A DNA stretch of 64,000 bases from Vicingus serpentipes (GCA_024103385.1 JAGFIT010000014.1:1-64000); one strand, 5' to 3'. Shown: positions 19,259 through 29,581, counted from the stretch's first letter. Made by a program: numbers and translations. Notes: generated from the letters alone by a model not told the origin.

Positions 19259-19873
19259 TTAAAGTTCAAAGCCTAAAAAGCCTAAAAAAGCCAATCCCAT
19301 TAGACCTGTTAGAATAAATGCCATTCCAACACCTCTTAAAGGAGCAGGAATGTGTGAATACTTAATTTTTTCTCTAATAGCAGCAATCAAAACAATAGCC
19401 AAAAACCATCCGAAACCAGAGCCTAAGCCATAAACGGTTGCTTGTCCTATGTTAGCAAATTGTTTTTGTTGCATAAATAAAGCAGCTCCTAATATTGCAC
19501 AGTTTACAGCAATCAATGGTAAAAAGATACCTAATGCACCATATAGTGCAGGAGAAAATTTTTCTACTAACATCTCTACTAATTGCACAATTGATGCAAT
19601 TACAGCTATAAACATAATAAAACTTAAAAAACTTAAATCCATATTGGCGTAATCATCTCCTAACCAAGCCAAAGCTCCTTCTTGTAAAACCAAAGTCTCC
19701 AATAAGTAATTGATTGGTATAGTTACCACTAGTACAAATATTACTGCAGATCCTAACCCTACAGCTGTTTTCACCGTTTTAGATACTGCTAAATATGAAC
19801 ACATTCCAAAAAAGAAGGTGAATATCATATTGTCAATAAAAGCGCTTTTTATAAATATATTGATGTATTCCAT
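19259..19873 (-). CDS. nqrE: Na+-translocating NADH:quinone reductase subunit E
   Basis: 204 residues, six membrane helices, normal length. The EYINIFIKSAFIDNMIFTFFFGMC opening region and the NCAILGAALFMQQKQF segment are typical of NqrE, one of two related subunits (with NqrD) that hold an intramembrane iron centre between conserved cysteines (Cys25 region and Cys120 region seen here). Located between nqrD and nqrF. Confidence 0.96.
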   Translation of the reverse strand: MEYINIFIKSAFIDNMIFTFFFGMCSYLAVSKTVKTAVGLGSAVIFVLVVTIPINYLLETLVLQEGALAWLGDDYANMDLSFLSFIMFIAVIASIVQLVEMLVEKFSPALYGALGIFLPLIAVNCAILGAALFMQQKQFANIGQATVYGLGSGFGWFLAIVLIAAIREKIKYSHIPAPLRGVGMAFILTGLMGLAFLGFLGFEL

Positions 19874-19982
19874 AATTAATGTTTGAATATTTGAATGTTT
19901 GAATGCACTTTACTATTTTTTTTCATAAATTATATTGTACTTACTCTACCATTAACCTCTTCACTCATTGGAGCATTTAAAA

Positions 19983-20648
19983 TTAAGCTTCAATTAGTTC
20001 AGGGTTTTTAGCTTTTTGCACCCAAATGTAGATACCTACAATAAATAAAGATGAAGGTGGCAAAAGCATTAATCCATTATTCATATAACCCCAATCAAAA
20101 AATGACTCTGGGATAATCGTTAATTTTCCTAATCCAGGAATAGTTAGAGTACCTGATCCTAATATTTCTTTAAAGAAAGCTACTACCATTAACACCAAAC
20201 CATAACCAAATCCATTTCCTACACCATCCAAAATAGACGCCCAAGGTTTGTTTCCTAAAGCAAACGCCTCCAAACGACCCATAATAATACAGTTGGTAAT
20301 AATCAGTCCAACAAATACAGAAAGACTTTTAGATACATCGTAAACGTAAGCTTTAAGGATTTGATCAACTATAATTACCAATGCGGCAACTACAACTAAT
20401 TGTACTATAATTCTTATTCGTCCAGGAATAACGTTACGCATTAATGAAACTAGTAAGTTACCAATAACCAATACAGCGGTTACAGCAATTGACATCACTA
20501 TTGCATTATCCATTTGTACTGTTACTGCCAAAGCAGAACAAATACCTAATACTTGAATCGTTACTGGATTAATTTGGTTTAACGGATTTTTAATCAATTC
20601 CATATTCTTCTTAGAGAATAACGGTTCTGATGTTTTTACTTCGCTCAT
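19983..20648 (-). CDS. nqrD: Na+-translocating NADH:quinone reductase subunit D
   Basis: 221 residues, six membrane helices. LFSKKNMELIKNPLNQINPV and the paired Cys segments (QVLGICSALAV and ITNCIIMGRLEAFA) match NqrD, which forms a pseudo-symmetric pair with NqrE in the Na+ channel part of the complex. It is 109 nt upstream of nqrE. Confidence 0.96.
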   Translation of the reverse strand: MSEVKTSEPLFSKKNMELIKNPLNQINPVTIQVLGICSALAVTVQMDNAIVMSIAVTAVLVIGNLLVSLMRNVIPGRIRIIVQLVVVAALVIIVDQILKAYVYDVSKSLSVFVGLIITNCIIMGRLEAFALGNKPWASILDGVGNGFGYGLVLMVVAFFKEILGSGTLTIPGLGKLTIIPESFFDWGYMNNGLMLLPPSSLFIVGIYIWVQKAKNPELIEA

Positions 20649-20741
20649 AATTTTTATTTAATTATAAAATGCCTTAATGCAGAAATACTTTAATACTAAA
20701 GCCAATTCAATCATTAAATCATCCATTCATTATAACATCTA

Positions 20742-21563
20742 TTACTTAGTAAACTCTGGGTTGTTTTTAAAGAAGTTGTAGTAAACTGCTAAATTTCTTT
20801 CTAACATTTCATTTACACCAATCCCTGTAAAAGTTGCCCCACTAATTCCGTCCACTTGATGGTTGTTTAAATCTTTACCTGGTTTTTCAACTGAAAGTGG
20901 TAAATAAGCTCCATTTTCTGCCATCGTCTTTCCTATAAATTGATCTTCAAACCACGTTTCACTAATTTTTGAACCTAATCCTGCTGTTTCCCCTTTATGA
21001 TCGAATACTGAACCATTAATTGTTTCTCCATCAGATTTCACACATAAATATCCCCAAATGTCATCCCATAAACCTTTACCACTAGCAGAGACAATGAAGT
21101 ACTTTTCTCCACCATGTTCACAGACAAAAATTGGAAAATGAATATCTGTAGAATTAGATAACAATTCTTGAATTTTAGCATCATCCCCTTTATTTCGACT
21201 CATAATAGGTTTCACATACCTAGAATACTCTTTTCTTAAATCTATATTAAAAGCATCCAGTTTATCTTGTGCATCTATTTTATCATTGGCAGTTTTATCA
21301 CTTACTATTTCACCTTTATAGTTAATGGTTACTCTTCTTGTAATAAATTTATTGAATTTTGCTCCCGCTTCTTCTCTGGTTACTCCATTCGTTTCTTCAA
21401 TACCAATAGCTTGCAAAATATTTTGCATTTTTTCATTCTTAACATTTGCTTGTTGCATGGGCTTTAAACTCATGGACACAAAAGCCAACAAACCTCCTAC
21501 TATTACCACCATAATAGTAGCAAAAGCAATGGTGTATACGTTACTATCTTTATTTAAAGCCAT
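20742..21563 (-). CDS. nqrC: Na+-translocating NADH:quinone reductase subunit C
   Basis: 273 residues, one N-terminal membrane helix (10-31) and a periplasmic FMN-binding domain. The flavinylation motif DGISGAT is present, with Thr244 the predicted site of covalent FMN attachment. It is 2 nt after nqrB, so tightly coupled. The flavin transferase ApbE is not in this window. Confidence 0.96.
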   Translation of the reverse strand: MALNKDSNVYTIAFATIMVVIVGGLLAFVSMSLKPMQQANVKNEKMQNILQAIGIEETNGVTREEAGAKFNKFITRRVTINYKGEIVSDKTANDKIDAQDKLDAFNIDLRKEYSRYVKPIMSRNKGDDAKIQELLSNSTDIHFPIFVCEHGGEKYFIVSASGKGLWDDIWGYLCVKSDGETINGSVFDHKGETAGLGSKISETWFEDQFIGKTMAENGAYLPLSVEKPGKDLNNHQVDGISGATFTGIGVNEMLERNLAVYYNFFKNNPEFTK

Positions 21564-21565
21564 AA

Positions 21566-22756
21566 TTACGCTGTTTTAACTCGTTTTAATCTATTCTTAA
21601 TATTTGATCTAATCACTACGTGATCAATTAATGGAGCAAATACATTCCCTAGTAAAATGGCAAGCATCACTCCTTCTGGGTATGCAGGGTTAGCAACCCT
21701 AATTAATATTGCCATCACTCCAATAAGTAATCCATAAGCCCACTGTCCTTTATTCGTTTGTGCTCCTGTAACAGGATCAGTAGCCATGAAAACCGCTCCG
21801 AAAGCAAATCCCCCCAACATCAATTGATGAATAGCCGGAACAGCCATATATAAATTATCTCCTGCAACCTGGTTGAACACCAACGCCATTAAGTAACCAC
21901 CTATAAATGTAGAAAGCATAATTCTCCAACTTCCAATTCCTGTAATTAATAACAACAATGCTCCTAAACCTATTGCTATTACAGATGTTTCCCCAATAGA
22001 ACCAGGAATAAATCCAATAACAGATTCCATTAAACTAGCATGAGTTGCATTTAGCACATCAACGCCTCCTTTAACAGCATTTCCTAATGGTGTAGCTCCT
22101 GAAAAACCATCAACTAATTTTTCTCCTTCTGCCAAATCGATATTCACCCACACTTTATCTCCTGACATTTTTGTAGGGTAAGCAAAGAATAAAAATGCCC
22201 TTGTTACCAGTGCCACATTTAAAATATTCATTCCTGTTCCTCCAAAAACTTCTTTGCCTATTACAACAGCAAAAAGAGTTGCTACAGCCAACATCGCCCA
22301 TGGGATATCAACAGGAACAATTAAAGGGATTAACATTCCTGAAACCAAAAAACCTTCCTGAATAGCGTGTTTATTAATGGCTGCAAACACAAATTCAACT
22401 CCTAATCCAACACCATAAGAGATAATTATCAAAGGCAATACTTTCATTGCTCCAAAGAAAAATTTATCCCAAAATAAGTTACAAACACTTTCTCCCGACA
22501 CTGCTTCTCCTATGGCTAAAAAATGCTGGTGACCAACATTGTACATTCCAAATAACAAACAAGGGATTAAGGCCAGTACCACAATAATCATTGTTCTTTT
22601 TAAATCCACACTATCTCTAATGTGTACTCCCGTTTTATTAGTATGCCCAGGAACAAATAAAAAAGTATAAGTCCCATCCCAAACCGCATGAGCCAATGGA
22701 AATTTCCCATCGCTCTTGGGTTTTATTTTTTGCATAAATTCTTCTAATGCTTTCAT
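21566..22756 (-). CDS. nqrB: Na+-translocating NADH:quinone reductase subunit B
   Basis: 396 residues, about ten membrane helices. The covalent-FMN motif DGFSGATPLG is seen with Thr222 the predicted attachment site. NqrB carries FMN and riboflavin and is central to coupling electron flow with Na+ transport. It is located between nqrA and nqrC in conserved order. Confidence 0.97.
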   Translation of the reverse strand: MKALEEFMQKIKPKSDGKFPLAHAVWDGTYTFLFVPGHTNKTGVHIRDSVDLKRTMIIVVLALIPCLLFGMYNVGHQHFLAIGEAVSGESVCNLFWDKFFFGAMKVLPLIIISYGVGLGVEFVFAAINKHAIQEGFLVSGMLIPLIVPVDIPWAMLAVATLFAVVIGKEVFGGTGMNILNVALVTRAFLFFAYPTKMSGDKVWVNIDLAEGEKLVDGFSGATPLGNAVKGGVDVLNATHASLMESVIGFIPGSIGETSVIAIGLGALLLLITGIGSWRIMLSTFIGGYLMALVFNQVAGDNLYMAVPAIHQLMLGGFAFGAVFMATDPVTGAQTNKGQWAYGLLIGVMAILIRVANPAYPEGVMLAILLGNVFAPLIDHVVIRSNIKNRLKRVKTA

Positions 22757-22830
22757 CTATTTAATGTATCAATTTATCAAATAAAAAATGTACCAATGAT
22801 TAGCTGCTACATTGTTTAATTGTTCAATTA

Positions 22831-24183
22831 CTATGCTGTTTCTTTTCTAACCAAATCTAAAGCTTCTCTTACTACTTTTTGAGTTTCTATTTTTGATGTA
22901 CAACTGTATTCGCATAAAGCGAAATCTTCAGGAGCTACTTCATATACCCCTAAATTTTCCATCAAATCAATGTCTTTAATCATCATTGACTTTACTAAAT
23001 GAACAGGATAAATATCCATAGGAAATACTTTTTCATACTGCCCCGTCATCACAAATGCTCTTTCTTCTCCGTTTAAATTCGTATCTAAATCGTATTCTTT
23101 ATTTGGTGATAAGAATGAAAAAGAAGTTCTTGATAAACTAAACCCATTAAAACCTATAAAAGGCAACCACCCCATAAATCTGTTTTCTCCGCCTTCAGGA
23201 ATTACAGTCAATTGATAATCGTAAAACCCTAAATGTCCATTTGCTGGTATTTTAGTTCCAGTTAATGGGTTACCACTAATGTAACGACCACCTTCTTCAA
23301 CATTATCTTTTAAAATATCCCCAACATTAGCTCCCATAATAGTTTTTACGTATTTCGGTGACTTAACTTTAGAACCTGCCATCACAATTGATCTAGAAGC
23401 ATCAAACTTCCCTTCTTTAAATAATTTACCAATCGTTAACACGTCCAAAGCTCTCAATACCCAAACGACCTCTCCTTTATTAACAGGATCAATATGGTGA
23501 ACTTGAACACCTACATTACCTGATGGATGTGGTCCTGAAATTTTATTTATTTGAACATTCTTTGCTCCTGAAAAAGCTTCATCAGCATTGGAATCTCCTG
23601 TAATATTTAAATGAACTTTCCCTGAAGTCAACTTAGCTAAAGCATCTAATCCTGTTTGAAAAACAGCTCCTTGTCCATGCACAATAAATCCATAATCAGG
23701 AGACAAAGGTGCTGTATCAATTGCAGTAATATGAATCGCTTTAGGTTCATCTGCAGGATTTGCTATCACATCAAATGGACGTTGACGAACAAATGGCCAA
23801 ACACCACTTTTTAACATGTTCTCCAAAATTTCTTCTTTACTTAAAGTATTAGGATCTCCTTGTTTAAAAGTTTCATAACTATCAGCACCATCTCCTTTTA
23901 CTCTAACCTCTAGTATTCTCCTTTTTTCCCCTCTTTTAATTTCTGTTACTTCTCCACCTATTGGAGAGGTAAATAAAACTTTATCGTTTTCTTTATTATA
24001 AAAAAGTGGAGATCCTACTTTTACTTTATCTCCAACTTTTACCACCAATTTTGGCATTAAAGTTGGAAAATCTGTAGGTCTAATAACGATATCAGAAGTA
24101 GAAACAGGGTTGGCATATAGTTTTTCTGCTGTGCCTTTCAATTTAATGTTTACACCCTTACTAATTTTTACGTCTTTTGACAT
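22831..24183 (-). CDS. nqrA: Na+-translocating NADH:quinone reductase subunit A
   Basis: 450 residues, soluble peripheral subunit. The start MSKDVKISKGVNIKLKGTAE and the FALCEYSCTSKIETQKVVRE end region match NqrA. First gene of the operon, with a good Bacteroidota-type promoter upstream. Confidence 0.96.
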   Translation of the reverse strand: MSKDVKISKGVNIKLKGTAEKLYANPVSTSDIVIRPTDFPTLMPKLVVKVGDKVKVGSPLFYNKENDKVLFTSPIGGEVTEIKRGEKRRILEVRVKGDGADSYETFKQGDPNTLSKEEILENMLKSGVWPFVRQRPFDVIANPADEPKAIHITAIDTAPLSPDYGFIVHGQGAVFQTGLDALAKLTSGKVHLNITGDSNADEAFSGAKNVQINKISGPHPSGNVGVQVHHIDPVNKGEVVWVLRALDVLTIGKLFKEGKFDASRSIVMAGSKVKSPKYVKTIMGANVGDILKDNVEEGGRYISGNPLTGTKIPANGHLGFYDYQLTVIPEGGENRFMGWLPFIGFNGFSLSRTSFSFLSPNKEYDLDTNLNGEERAFVMTGQYEKVFPMDIYPVHLVKSMMIKDIDLMENLGVYEVAPEDFALCEYSCTSKIETQKVVREALDLVRKETA

Positions 24184-24208
24184 ATTTATTTTTTTGTGGA
24201 ATAAGGAA

Positions 24209-24238
24209 CAAATTTATAAAAATGAATGCTATTTCAAA
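24209..24238 (-). promoter_or_regulatory. Promoter of the nqr operon (Bacteroidota type)
   Basis: On the minus strand a TTTG box (24235-24238), an 18-nt spacer and TAAATTTG (24209-24216) match the Bacteroidota -33 TTTG / -7 TAnnTTTG consensus. The -7 box lies 25 nt from the nqrA ATG. Confidence 0.6.
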
Positions 24239-24324
24239 GTAAAACAAAAAGAATTTTAAGAATTTAGACGAGTTATAAATTAGATGAGTTCAATGTAGTA
24301 TTTTTACGAACCAAACACATTCAT

Positions 24325-25659
24325 ATGAAGAACAATAATCATCCTGCTTATTACTCCTATTTAATCACTTTTATAATAACAATATTGTTGTATTCTGTTT
24401 TTACTTCCTTCATAATAGATATAGATGATGATTATGCTAATGACTCCTTTTTGAGGTATGATGACTATACTTACGATGACAGCATCAAAACAGTATTGTT
24501 ATACAACGTAAAATCTGAATTGAGCTATCCTATCATCCCTCTTCATGGAAAAGAAACATTAAAACTAAGTTTTGATGATCTTCGAAGAAATTCTCAACCT
24601 TACTTCTACAGTATCACACATTGCAATGCCAATTGGAATCCTTCTGATTTACAACCCAACGAGTACATTAATGGTTTTTTTGAAAGTGAAATTATTGATT
24701 TTAAATATGCTTTCAATACTGACCTATACTATACTCACTTTAATGTTGTGTTCCCGAATGATAATATGTCGATTACAAAATCAGGGAATTATATCATAAA
24801 AGTGTACACTCAAGGAAAAGAAATGCATCCTGTTTTAACCAAGCGCTTTATGGTTTATGACCCTCAAGTTAATATTACTATTAACACACACCGAGCAACA
24901 GATGTTAATGATCAATTTTTTCGACAAGAAGTTGATTTTAAAATTAATCACGGAGAGTATAACATTACTAACCCTTTTGACCACCTCCATGTAGTAGTTA
25001 TGCAAAATCACCGATGGGACAATGCCATTAGTGGATTAAAGCCGAAGTTTATAAAAGATAATGAATTAGATTACAACTACGAATCAGGAAATGTGTTTGA
25101 TGGGAACAACGAATTCCGAAACTTTGATCTTAAAAGTATTAAATACCAAACCATCAATATCAAAAAAATAAGATACAACCCTATTGATAAATTAACACAT
25201 GTTGATTTAATGGACGATGAAGTACGCTCTTACAAACAATACTTATCTATGCCCGATTTAAACGGTAACTTCTTAGTTAAGCGAAATGAAGGAAACGAAA
25301 GTGAGATTGAGGCTGATTATGTAAAAGTGCGTTTCTCTCTTCCATATAATTTTCCTTTTACTGATGGAAGCCTATACCTTTTAGGAAAGTTCAGTGACTG
25401 GAAATTTAAAGAAGAATTGAAGCTAGATTACGATACTCTGAATGCACGATACACCAAAGAAGTATTGCTAAAACAAGGATACTACAATTATGCCTATTGC
25501 TTTGTGAAGGACGGTTCTAAAAATACTGGAGATATCGCTGTTGTGGAAGGTTCTTTTTCTGAAACGGAGAATGAATACAGTATCTTGGTTTATCATCGCC
25601 CCCTCAATGAGAACTATGATAAATTGATTGGTTACCACACCATCAATAATAGAAATTAA
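24325..25659 (+). CDS. T9SS plug domain protein (DUF5103 family)
   Basis: 444 residues with an N-terminal membrane/signal segment (about 10-30). The sequence YPIIPLHGKETLKLSFDD, the HCNANWNPSDL motif and the late SLYLLGKFSDWKF stretch follow the DUF5103 family, described as the plug protein of the type IX secretion translocon that seals the SprA channel from the periplasm. Assigned from family pattern. Stands alone, divergent from nqrA. Confidence 0.82.
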   Translation: MKNNNHPAYYSYLITFIITILLYSVFTSFIIDIDDDYANDSFLRYDDYTYDDSIKTVLLYNVKSELSYPIIPLHGKETLKLSFDDLRRNSQPYFYSITHCNANWNPSDLQPNEYINGFFESEIIDFKYAFNTDLYYTHFNVVFPNDNMSITKSGNYIIKVYTQGKEMHPVLTKRFMVYDPQVNITINTHRATDVNDQFFRQEVDFKINHGEYNITNPFDHLHVVVMQNHRWDNAISGLKPKFIKDNELDYNYESGNVFDGNNEFRNFDLKSIKYQTINIKKIRYNPIDKLTHVDLMDDEVRSYKQYLSMPDLNGNFLVKRNEGNESEIEADYVKVRFSLPYNFPFTDGSLYLLGKFSDWKFKEELKLDYDTLNARYTKEVLLKQGYYNYAYCFVKDGSKNTGDIAVVEGSFSETENEYSILVYHRPLNENYDKLIGYHTINNRN

Positions 25660-25663
25660 CTAA

Positions 25664-25936
25664 TTACTCTACTTCTTCATAATCTACAAAGTCACCAATA
25701 CCATCCGTTTCTGTTTTACTATTTTTTTTTGTCTTGATTTTCACTTCCCCTTCGTGTTGTTTTACGTAGTCTTTCGCTTTTTTCTCGTTATCAAATTGGT
25801 TCTGAGTTTGATTTTGAAACTGCCCCATTTTTTTATTCACCCATCGTTTTAATAGAAATGGAAATACGTATCTAGACAAAAGTCTCAATCCGTAATAAAT
25901 GATAAAAATGATTGCTATGGTTCGTAATAATTGCAT
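25664..25936 (-). CDS. DUF4834 family membrane protein
   Basis: 90 residues; one hydrophobic segment at the N-terminus (about 5-28), followed by a basic stretch and an acidic tail. The opening MQLLRTIAIIFIIYYGLRLL and KRWVNKKM resemble DUF4834, a small Bacteroidota family of unknown role. It is convergent with, and 4 nt from, the T9SS plug gene. Confidence 0.7.
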   Translation of the reverse strand: MQLLRTIAIIFIIYYGLRLLSRYVFPFLLKRWVNKKMGQFQNQTQNQFDNEKKAKDYVKQHEGEVKIKTKKNSKTETDGIGDFVDYEEVE

Positions 25937-26001
25937 ATTTATTCTTTTCCAACAGTTTTACAACAATCTTTCCAGAATTAATTATTCAGCCATTTTGACA
26001 A

Positions 26002-28821
26002 TTATCTACTCAAATATAGATTTCGTTCAGCATAAATGTCTCTAAAGAATTTATCTTGTAAGGAATCAATAAATCGAATTGCTTCCCCTGTGGATTTCAT
26101 TTCTGGACCTAATTCTTTATCCACATTATGGAACTTTTCAAATGAAAAAACAGGAATTTTAATCGCATAACCTTCTTTATGTGGTTTAAAATTAAAATCT
26201 TTCACTTTTTTATCCCCCAACATTACTTTAGTTGCATACTTCACATAAGGCTCTCTATATGCTTTTGCAATAAATGGTACAGTACGTGATGCTCTTGGGT
26301 TTGCCTCTATCACATAAACCACATCATCTTTAATAGCAAACTGAATATTGATTAACCCAACCGTTTTTAATGCTACAGCAATTTTTTTGGTAATTTCTTC
26401 TATTTGAGTAATAATCAAATCCCCCAAATTATAAGGGGGAAGTACTGCATACGAATCTCCAGAATGAATTCCTGCTGGTTCAATATGCTGCATGATTCCA
26501 ATAATATAGGTATCTTCTCCATCACAAATTGCATCTGCCTCTGCTTCAATAGCTCCTCCTAAAAAATGATCTAATAAAATCTGATTATTAGGCATAGCTC
26601 TTAAAATATCTACTACATGGTGCTCTAACTCATCTTCATTGATAACTATTTTCATTTTCTGCCCACCTAGCACATAAGAAGGACGAACTAACAATGGAAA
26701 CCCTAAACCTTTAGACAATTCAATAGCTTGCTCAGCACTCTCTACCACTCCATATTGTGGAAAAGGAATATTAAGTTCTTCTAACACTTTAGAAAAACGA
26801 CCTCTATCCTCTGCAATATCTAATGCTTCAAAAGAAGTTCCTAATACTTTTATTCCATATTTTTCTAACTTTTCAGCCAACTTTAAAGCGGTTTGTCCTC
26901 CCAACTGAACAATCACTCCTTCTGGTTTCTCATGCTTAATGATATCATAAATGTGCTCCCAAAATACAGGTTCAAAATATAACTTATCTGAAGTGTCAGA
27001 ATCCGTAGAAACTGTTTCTGGATTACAGTTAATCATGATAGTTTCATAACCAGCTTCTTTGGCCGCCATTACCCCATGCACACAGCTATAATCAAACTCT
27101 ATCCCTTGACCAATCCTATTCGGACCAGACCCCAACACAATCACTTTCTTTTTATCTGATACTACCGATTCATTTTCATCTTCAAATGTGGAATAATAAA
27201 AAGGTGTTTCAGCAGGAAATTCTGCAGCACAAGTATCAACCTGCTTGTACACTCTATTAATGTTCATCTCGTGCCTTTTTGCATACACTTCACTCTCTAA
27301 ACATTTTAATAGATGAGCTATCTGCCTATCTGCATAACCTTTCTGTTTCGCTTCATACATCAAATCCTTAGGAAAAGTCTCTAATGTATGAATTTGAATA
27401 CGCTTCTCTAATTTAATAAAATCTTGAATCTGGCGTAAAAACCAATAATCGATTTTAGTTTTTTCGTAAATTGTTTTAAACGGTATCCCTAATTTAATCG
27501 CATCATAGATATGAAACAGCCTATCCCAACTTGGATTTTCTAAACTTTTTAGTATCTCATCTTGATTGGTTAATTCTTTACCATCAGCACCTAACCCATT
27601 TCTGTTAATCTCTAAACTTTGACATGCCTTTTGTAAAGCTTCTTGAAAAGAACGTCCAATCCCCATTACTTCCCCTACTGATTTCATCTGAAACCCTAAT
27701 CTTCTGTCAGCACCTTTAAATTTATCAAAATTAAAACGAGGAATCTTTACAATCACATAATCTAAAGTAGGCTCAAACAATGCTGATGTACAACCTGTTA
27801 TTGGATTAGTTAATTCATCCAGGGTATAACCTATCGCCAACTTTGAGGCAATTTTAGCAATAGGATAACCTGTTGCTTTTGATGCTAAAGCTGAAGATCG
27901 AGAAACCCTTGGGTTGATTTCAATAGCTATAATTTCTTCTTTTTCATCATTACTTACCGAAAACTGAACATTACATCCTCCAGCAAAATTTCCAATAGAT
28001 CGAATCATTTTGATAGACATATCTCTCATTTTCTGAAAGGTAGTATCAGATAATGTCATTGCTGGTGCAACAGTAATAGAATCTCCTGTATGGATACCCA
28101 TTGGATCGAAATTCTCTATCGAACAAATGATAACCACATTATCATTCTTATCTCTCAACAGCTCCAGTTCATATTCTTTCCAACCAATCACTGCCTTGTC
28201 AATCATTACCTCATGAATTGGCGATGCTTTTAATCCTCTGTGCAAAGCATCCTCATATTCTGACGCTTCATATATTACTGCTCCTCCTGTCCCACCTAAA
28301 GTAAAGGATGGACGGATAACCAGTGGAAAACCTATTTTTTGAGCTATTTCCTTTCCTTCTAAATAAGACTTTGCAGTGATAGAAGGAGCCATAGGAACCC
28401 CAATTTCTTCCATTTTCTGACGAAACAATTCTCTATCCTCTGTTATATCAATAGCCTTTGTATCTACACCTATCATCTTTACTCCATGCTCCTCCCAAAT
28501 CCCCATCTTCTCACATTCAATCGCCAAGTTCAAAGCCGTCTGCCCACCCATTGATGGCAAAACTGCATCAATATCTGGATGTTCTTCCAATATTTGAACA
28601 ATTGAAGAAGGCTCTAAAGGCAATAAATAAATATGATCTGCTGTAACCTCATCTGTCATGATAGTCGCAGGATTAGAATTAATTAAAGAAACTTTAATCC
28701 CTTCACTTCTCAATGATCGTGATGCTTGAGACCCTGAGTAATCAAATTCGCAAGCTTGTCCAATAACAATAGGTCCACTTCCTATCAGTAAAATGTGTTT
28801 AATGTTGGCGTTTTTTGGCAT
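26002..28821 (-). CDS. carB: Carbamoyl-phosphate synthase large subunit
   Basis: 939 residues. Two homologous ATP-grasp halves are visible: the first opens MPKNANIKHILLIGSGPIVIGQ, the second restarts near 555 with KKVIVLGSGPNRIGQGIEFD. Each has its ATP-grasp core (RPSFTLGGTGG and RPSYVLGGQKM). It makes carbamoyl phosphate for arginine and pyrimidine synthesis. It ends soon after the second ATP-grasp domain, about 130 residues shorter than the E. coli enzyme, so the C-terminal allosteric (MGS-like) domain is missing or reduced; Flavobacteriales relatives are also about 950 residues, from memory. carA is not in the window. Confidence 0.95.
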   Translation of the reverse strand: MPKNANIKHILLIGSGPIVIGQACEFDYSGSQASRSLRSEGIKVSLINSNPATIMTDEVTADHIYLLPLEPSSIVQILEEHPDIDAVLPSMGGQTALNLAIECEKMGIWEEHGVKMIGVDTKAIDITEDRELFRQKMEEIGVPMAPSITAKSYLEGKEIAQKIGFPLVIRPSFTLGGTGGAVIYEASEYEDALHRGLKASPIHEVMIDKAVIGWKEYELELLRDKNDNVVIICSIENFDPMGIHTGDSITVAPAMTLSDTTFQKMRDMSIKMIRSIGNFAGGCNVQFSVSNDEKEEIIAIEINPRVSRSSALASKATGYPIAKIASKLAIGYTLDELTNPITGCTSALFEPTLDYVIVKIPRFNFDKFKGADRRLGFQMKSVGEVMGIGRSFQEALQKACQSLEINRNGLGADGKELTNQDEILKSLENPSWDRLFHIYDAIKLGIPFKTIYEKTKIDYWFLRQIQDFIKLEKRIQIHTLETFPKDLMYEAKQKGYADRQIAHLLKCLESEVYAKRHEMNINRVYKQVDTCAAEFPAETPFYYSTFEDENESVVSDKKKVIVLGSGPNRIGQGIEFDYSCVHGVMAAKEAGYETIMINCNPETVSTDSDTSDKLYFEPVFWEHIYDIIKHEKPEGVIVQLGGQTALKLAEKLEKYGIKVLGTSFEALDIAEDRGRFSKVLEELNIPFPQYGVVESAEQAIELSKGLGFPLLVRPSYVLGGQKMKIVINEDELEHHVVDILRAMPNNQILLDHFLGGAIEAEADAICDGEDTYIIGIMQHIEPAGIHSGDSYAVLPPYNLGDLIITQIEEITKKIAVALKTVGLINIQFAIKDDVVYVIEANPRASRTVPFIAKAYREPYVKYATKVMLGDKKVKDFNFKPHKEGYAIKIPVFSFEKFHNVDKELGPEMKSTGEAIRFIDSLQDKFFRDIYAERNLYLSR

Positions 28822-28914
28822 ATTTTGACTTCTTTAAAACTCGAGCACGAAAGTACTTCAAATGAATCAATTTTCTCGAGTTACTTTTCAACAGTTATTT
28901 AAAATATTGTTCAA

Positions 28915-28950
28915 AAAAAAAAGGAAATCATTGTGATTTCCTTTTTTATT
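28915..28950 (-). terminator. Rho-independent terminator after ridA
   Basis: Stem AAGGAAATCA / TGATTTCCTT with a TTG loop, flanked by a long A-run and a T-run. It lies directly downstream of the minus-strand RidA gene and upstream of carB. Confidence 0.85.
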
Positions 28951-28952
28951 TT

Positions 28953-29330
28953 TTAGCTCACTGCAATGCAGGAGATTTCTACATTTACATTTTTGGGTAG
29001 ACAAGCTACTTCAACTGTCTCTCGAGCAGGAAAATCTGACATAAAGTAAGATCCATACACCTCATTAATTTGAGCAAAGTTTCGCATATCTGAAATAAAT
29101 ATAGAACATTTAATAATGTTAGAAAAATCCATTCCTGCTTCTTTTAAAATAGCTCCCAGACTATCCATCACTCTTTTTGTTTCTATTTTAATATCATCCG
29201 TCAATAACTCTCCAGTTACTGGATCAATAGCTATTTGACCAGATGTATACAAAGTATCTCCTACTAAAACTGCTTGATTATAAGGTCCTATTGGTGCAGG
29301 AGCTCCTGATGTATTAATTATTTTTTTCAT
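28953..29330 (-). CDS. ridA: RidA family reactive intermediate/imine deaminase
   Basis: 125 residues, full length. The family features are present: SGAPAPIGPYNQAV near the start, GDTLYTSGQIAIDP, the catalytic Arg in FPARETVEVACLP and the terminal VEISCIAV. RidA hydrolyses reactive enamine/imine intermediates such as 2-aminoacrylate. It has its own terminator. Confidence 0.93.
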   Translation of the reverse strand: MKKIINTSGAPAPIGPYNQAVLVGDTLYTSGQIAIDPVTGELLTDDIKIETKRVMDSLGAILKEAGMDFSNIIKCSIFISDMRNFAQINEVYGSYFMSDFPARETVEVACLPKNVNVEISCIAVS

Positions 29331-29383
29331 ATTGAATTAATTTTCGACAAAAATAAAAAATATTAACGCAAAAAAAAGTGGCT

Positions 29384-29581
29384 TCAATTGAGCGGTTTTT
29401 TCATGATGTTTTCCTTTAAAAGTTGCGTATTATCTAATGCTCTTTTAGTGACATATATTCTCCAACCAAAAATAGCCAGTTGCAGTTTTGATGCTTTGGC
29501 CAAATCTAGACGTTGCTTAGTGTAGCTTGGTAAAACAACTTTATTGATTTTTGCAAGTATTTTAAAGAATTGTGTTTTCAT
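29384..29581 (-). CDS. Small conserved flavobacterial protein, unknown
   Basis: I choose ATG 29581 (MKTQFFKILAKINKVVLPSY) over an upstream ATG at 29602 because the former matches how this small family begins. About 65 residues, basic, partly hydrophobic (LQLAIFGWRIYVTKRALD). Similar small proteins are sometimes labelled SsrA-binding in databases, but there is no SmpB-like fold here, so I leave it unknown. Confidence 0.55.
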   Translation of the reverse strand: MKTQFFKILAKINKVVLPSYTKQRLDLAKASKLQLAIFGWRIYVTKRALDNTQLLKENIMKKPLN

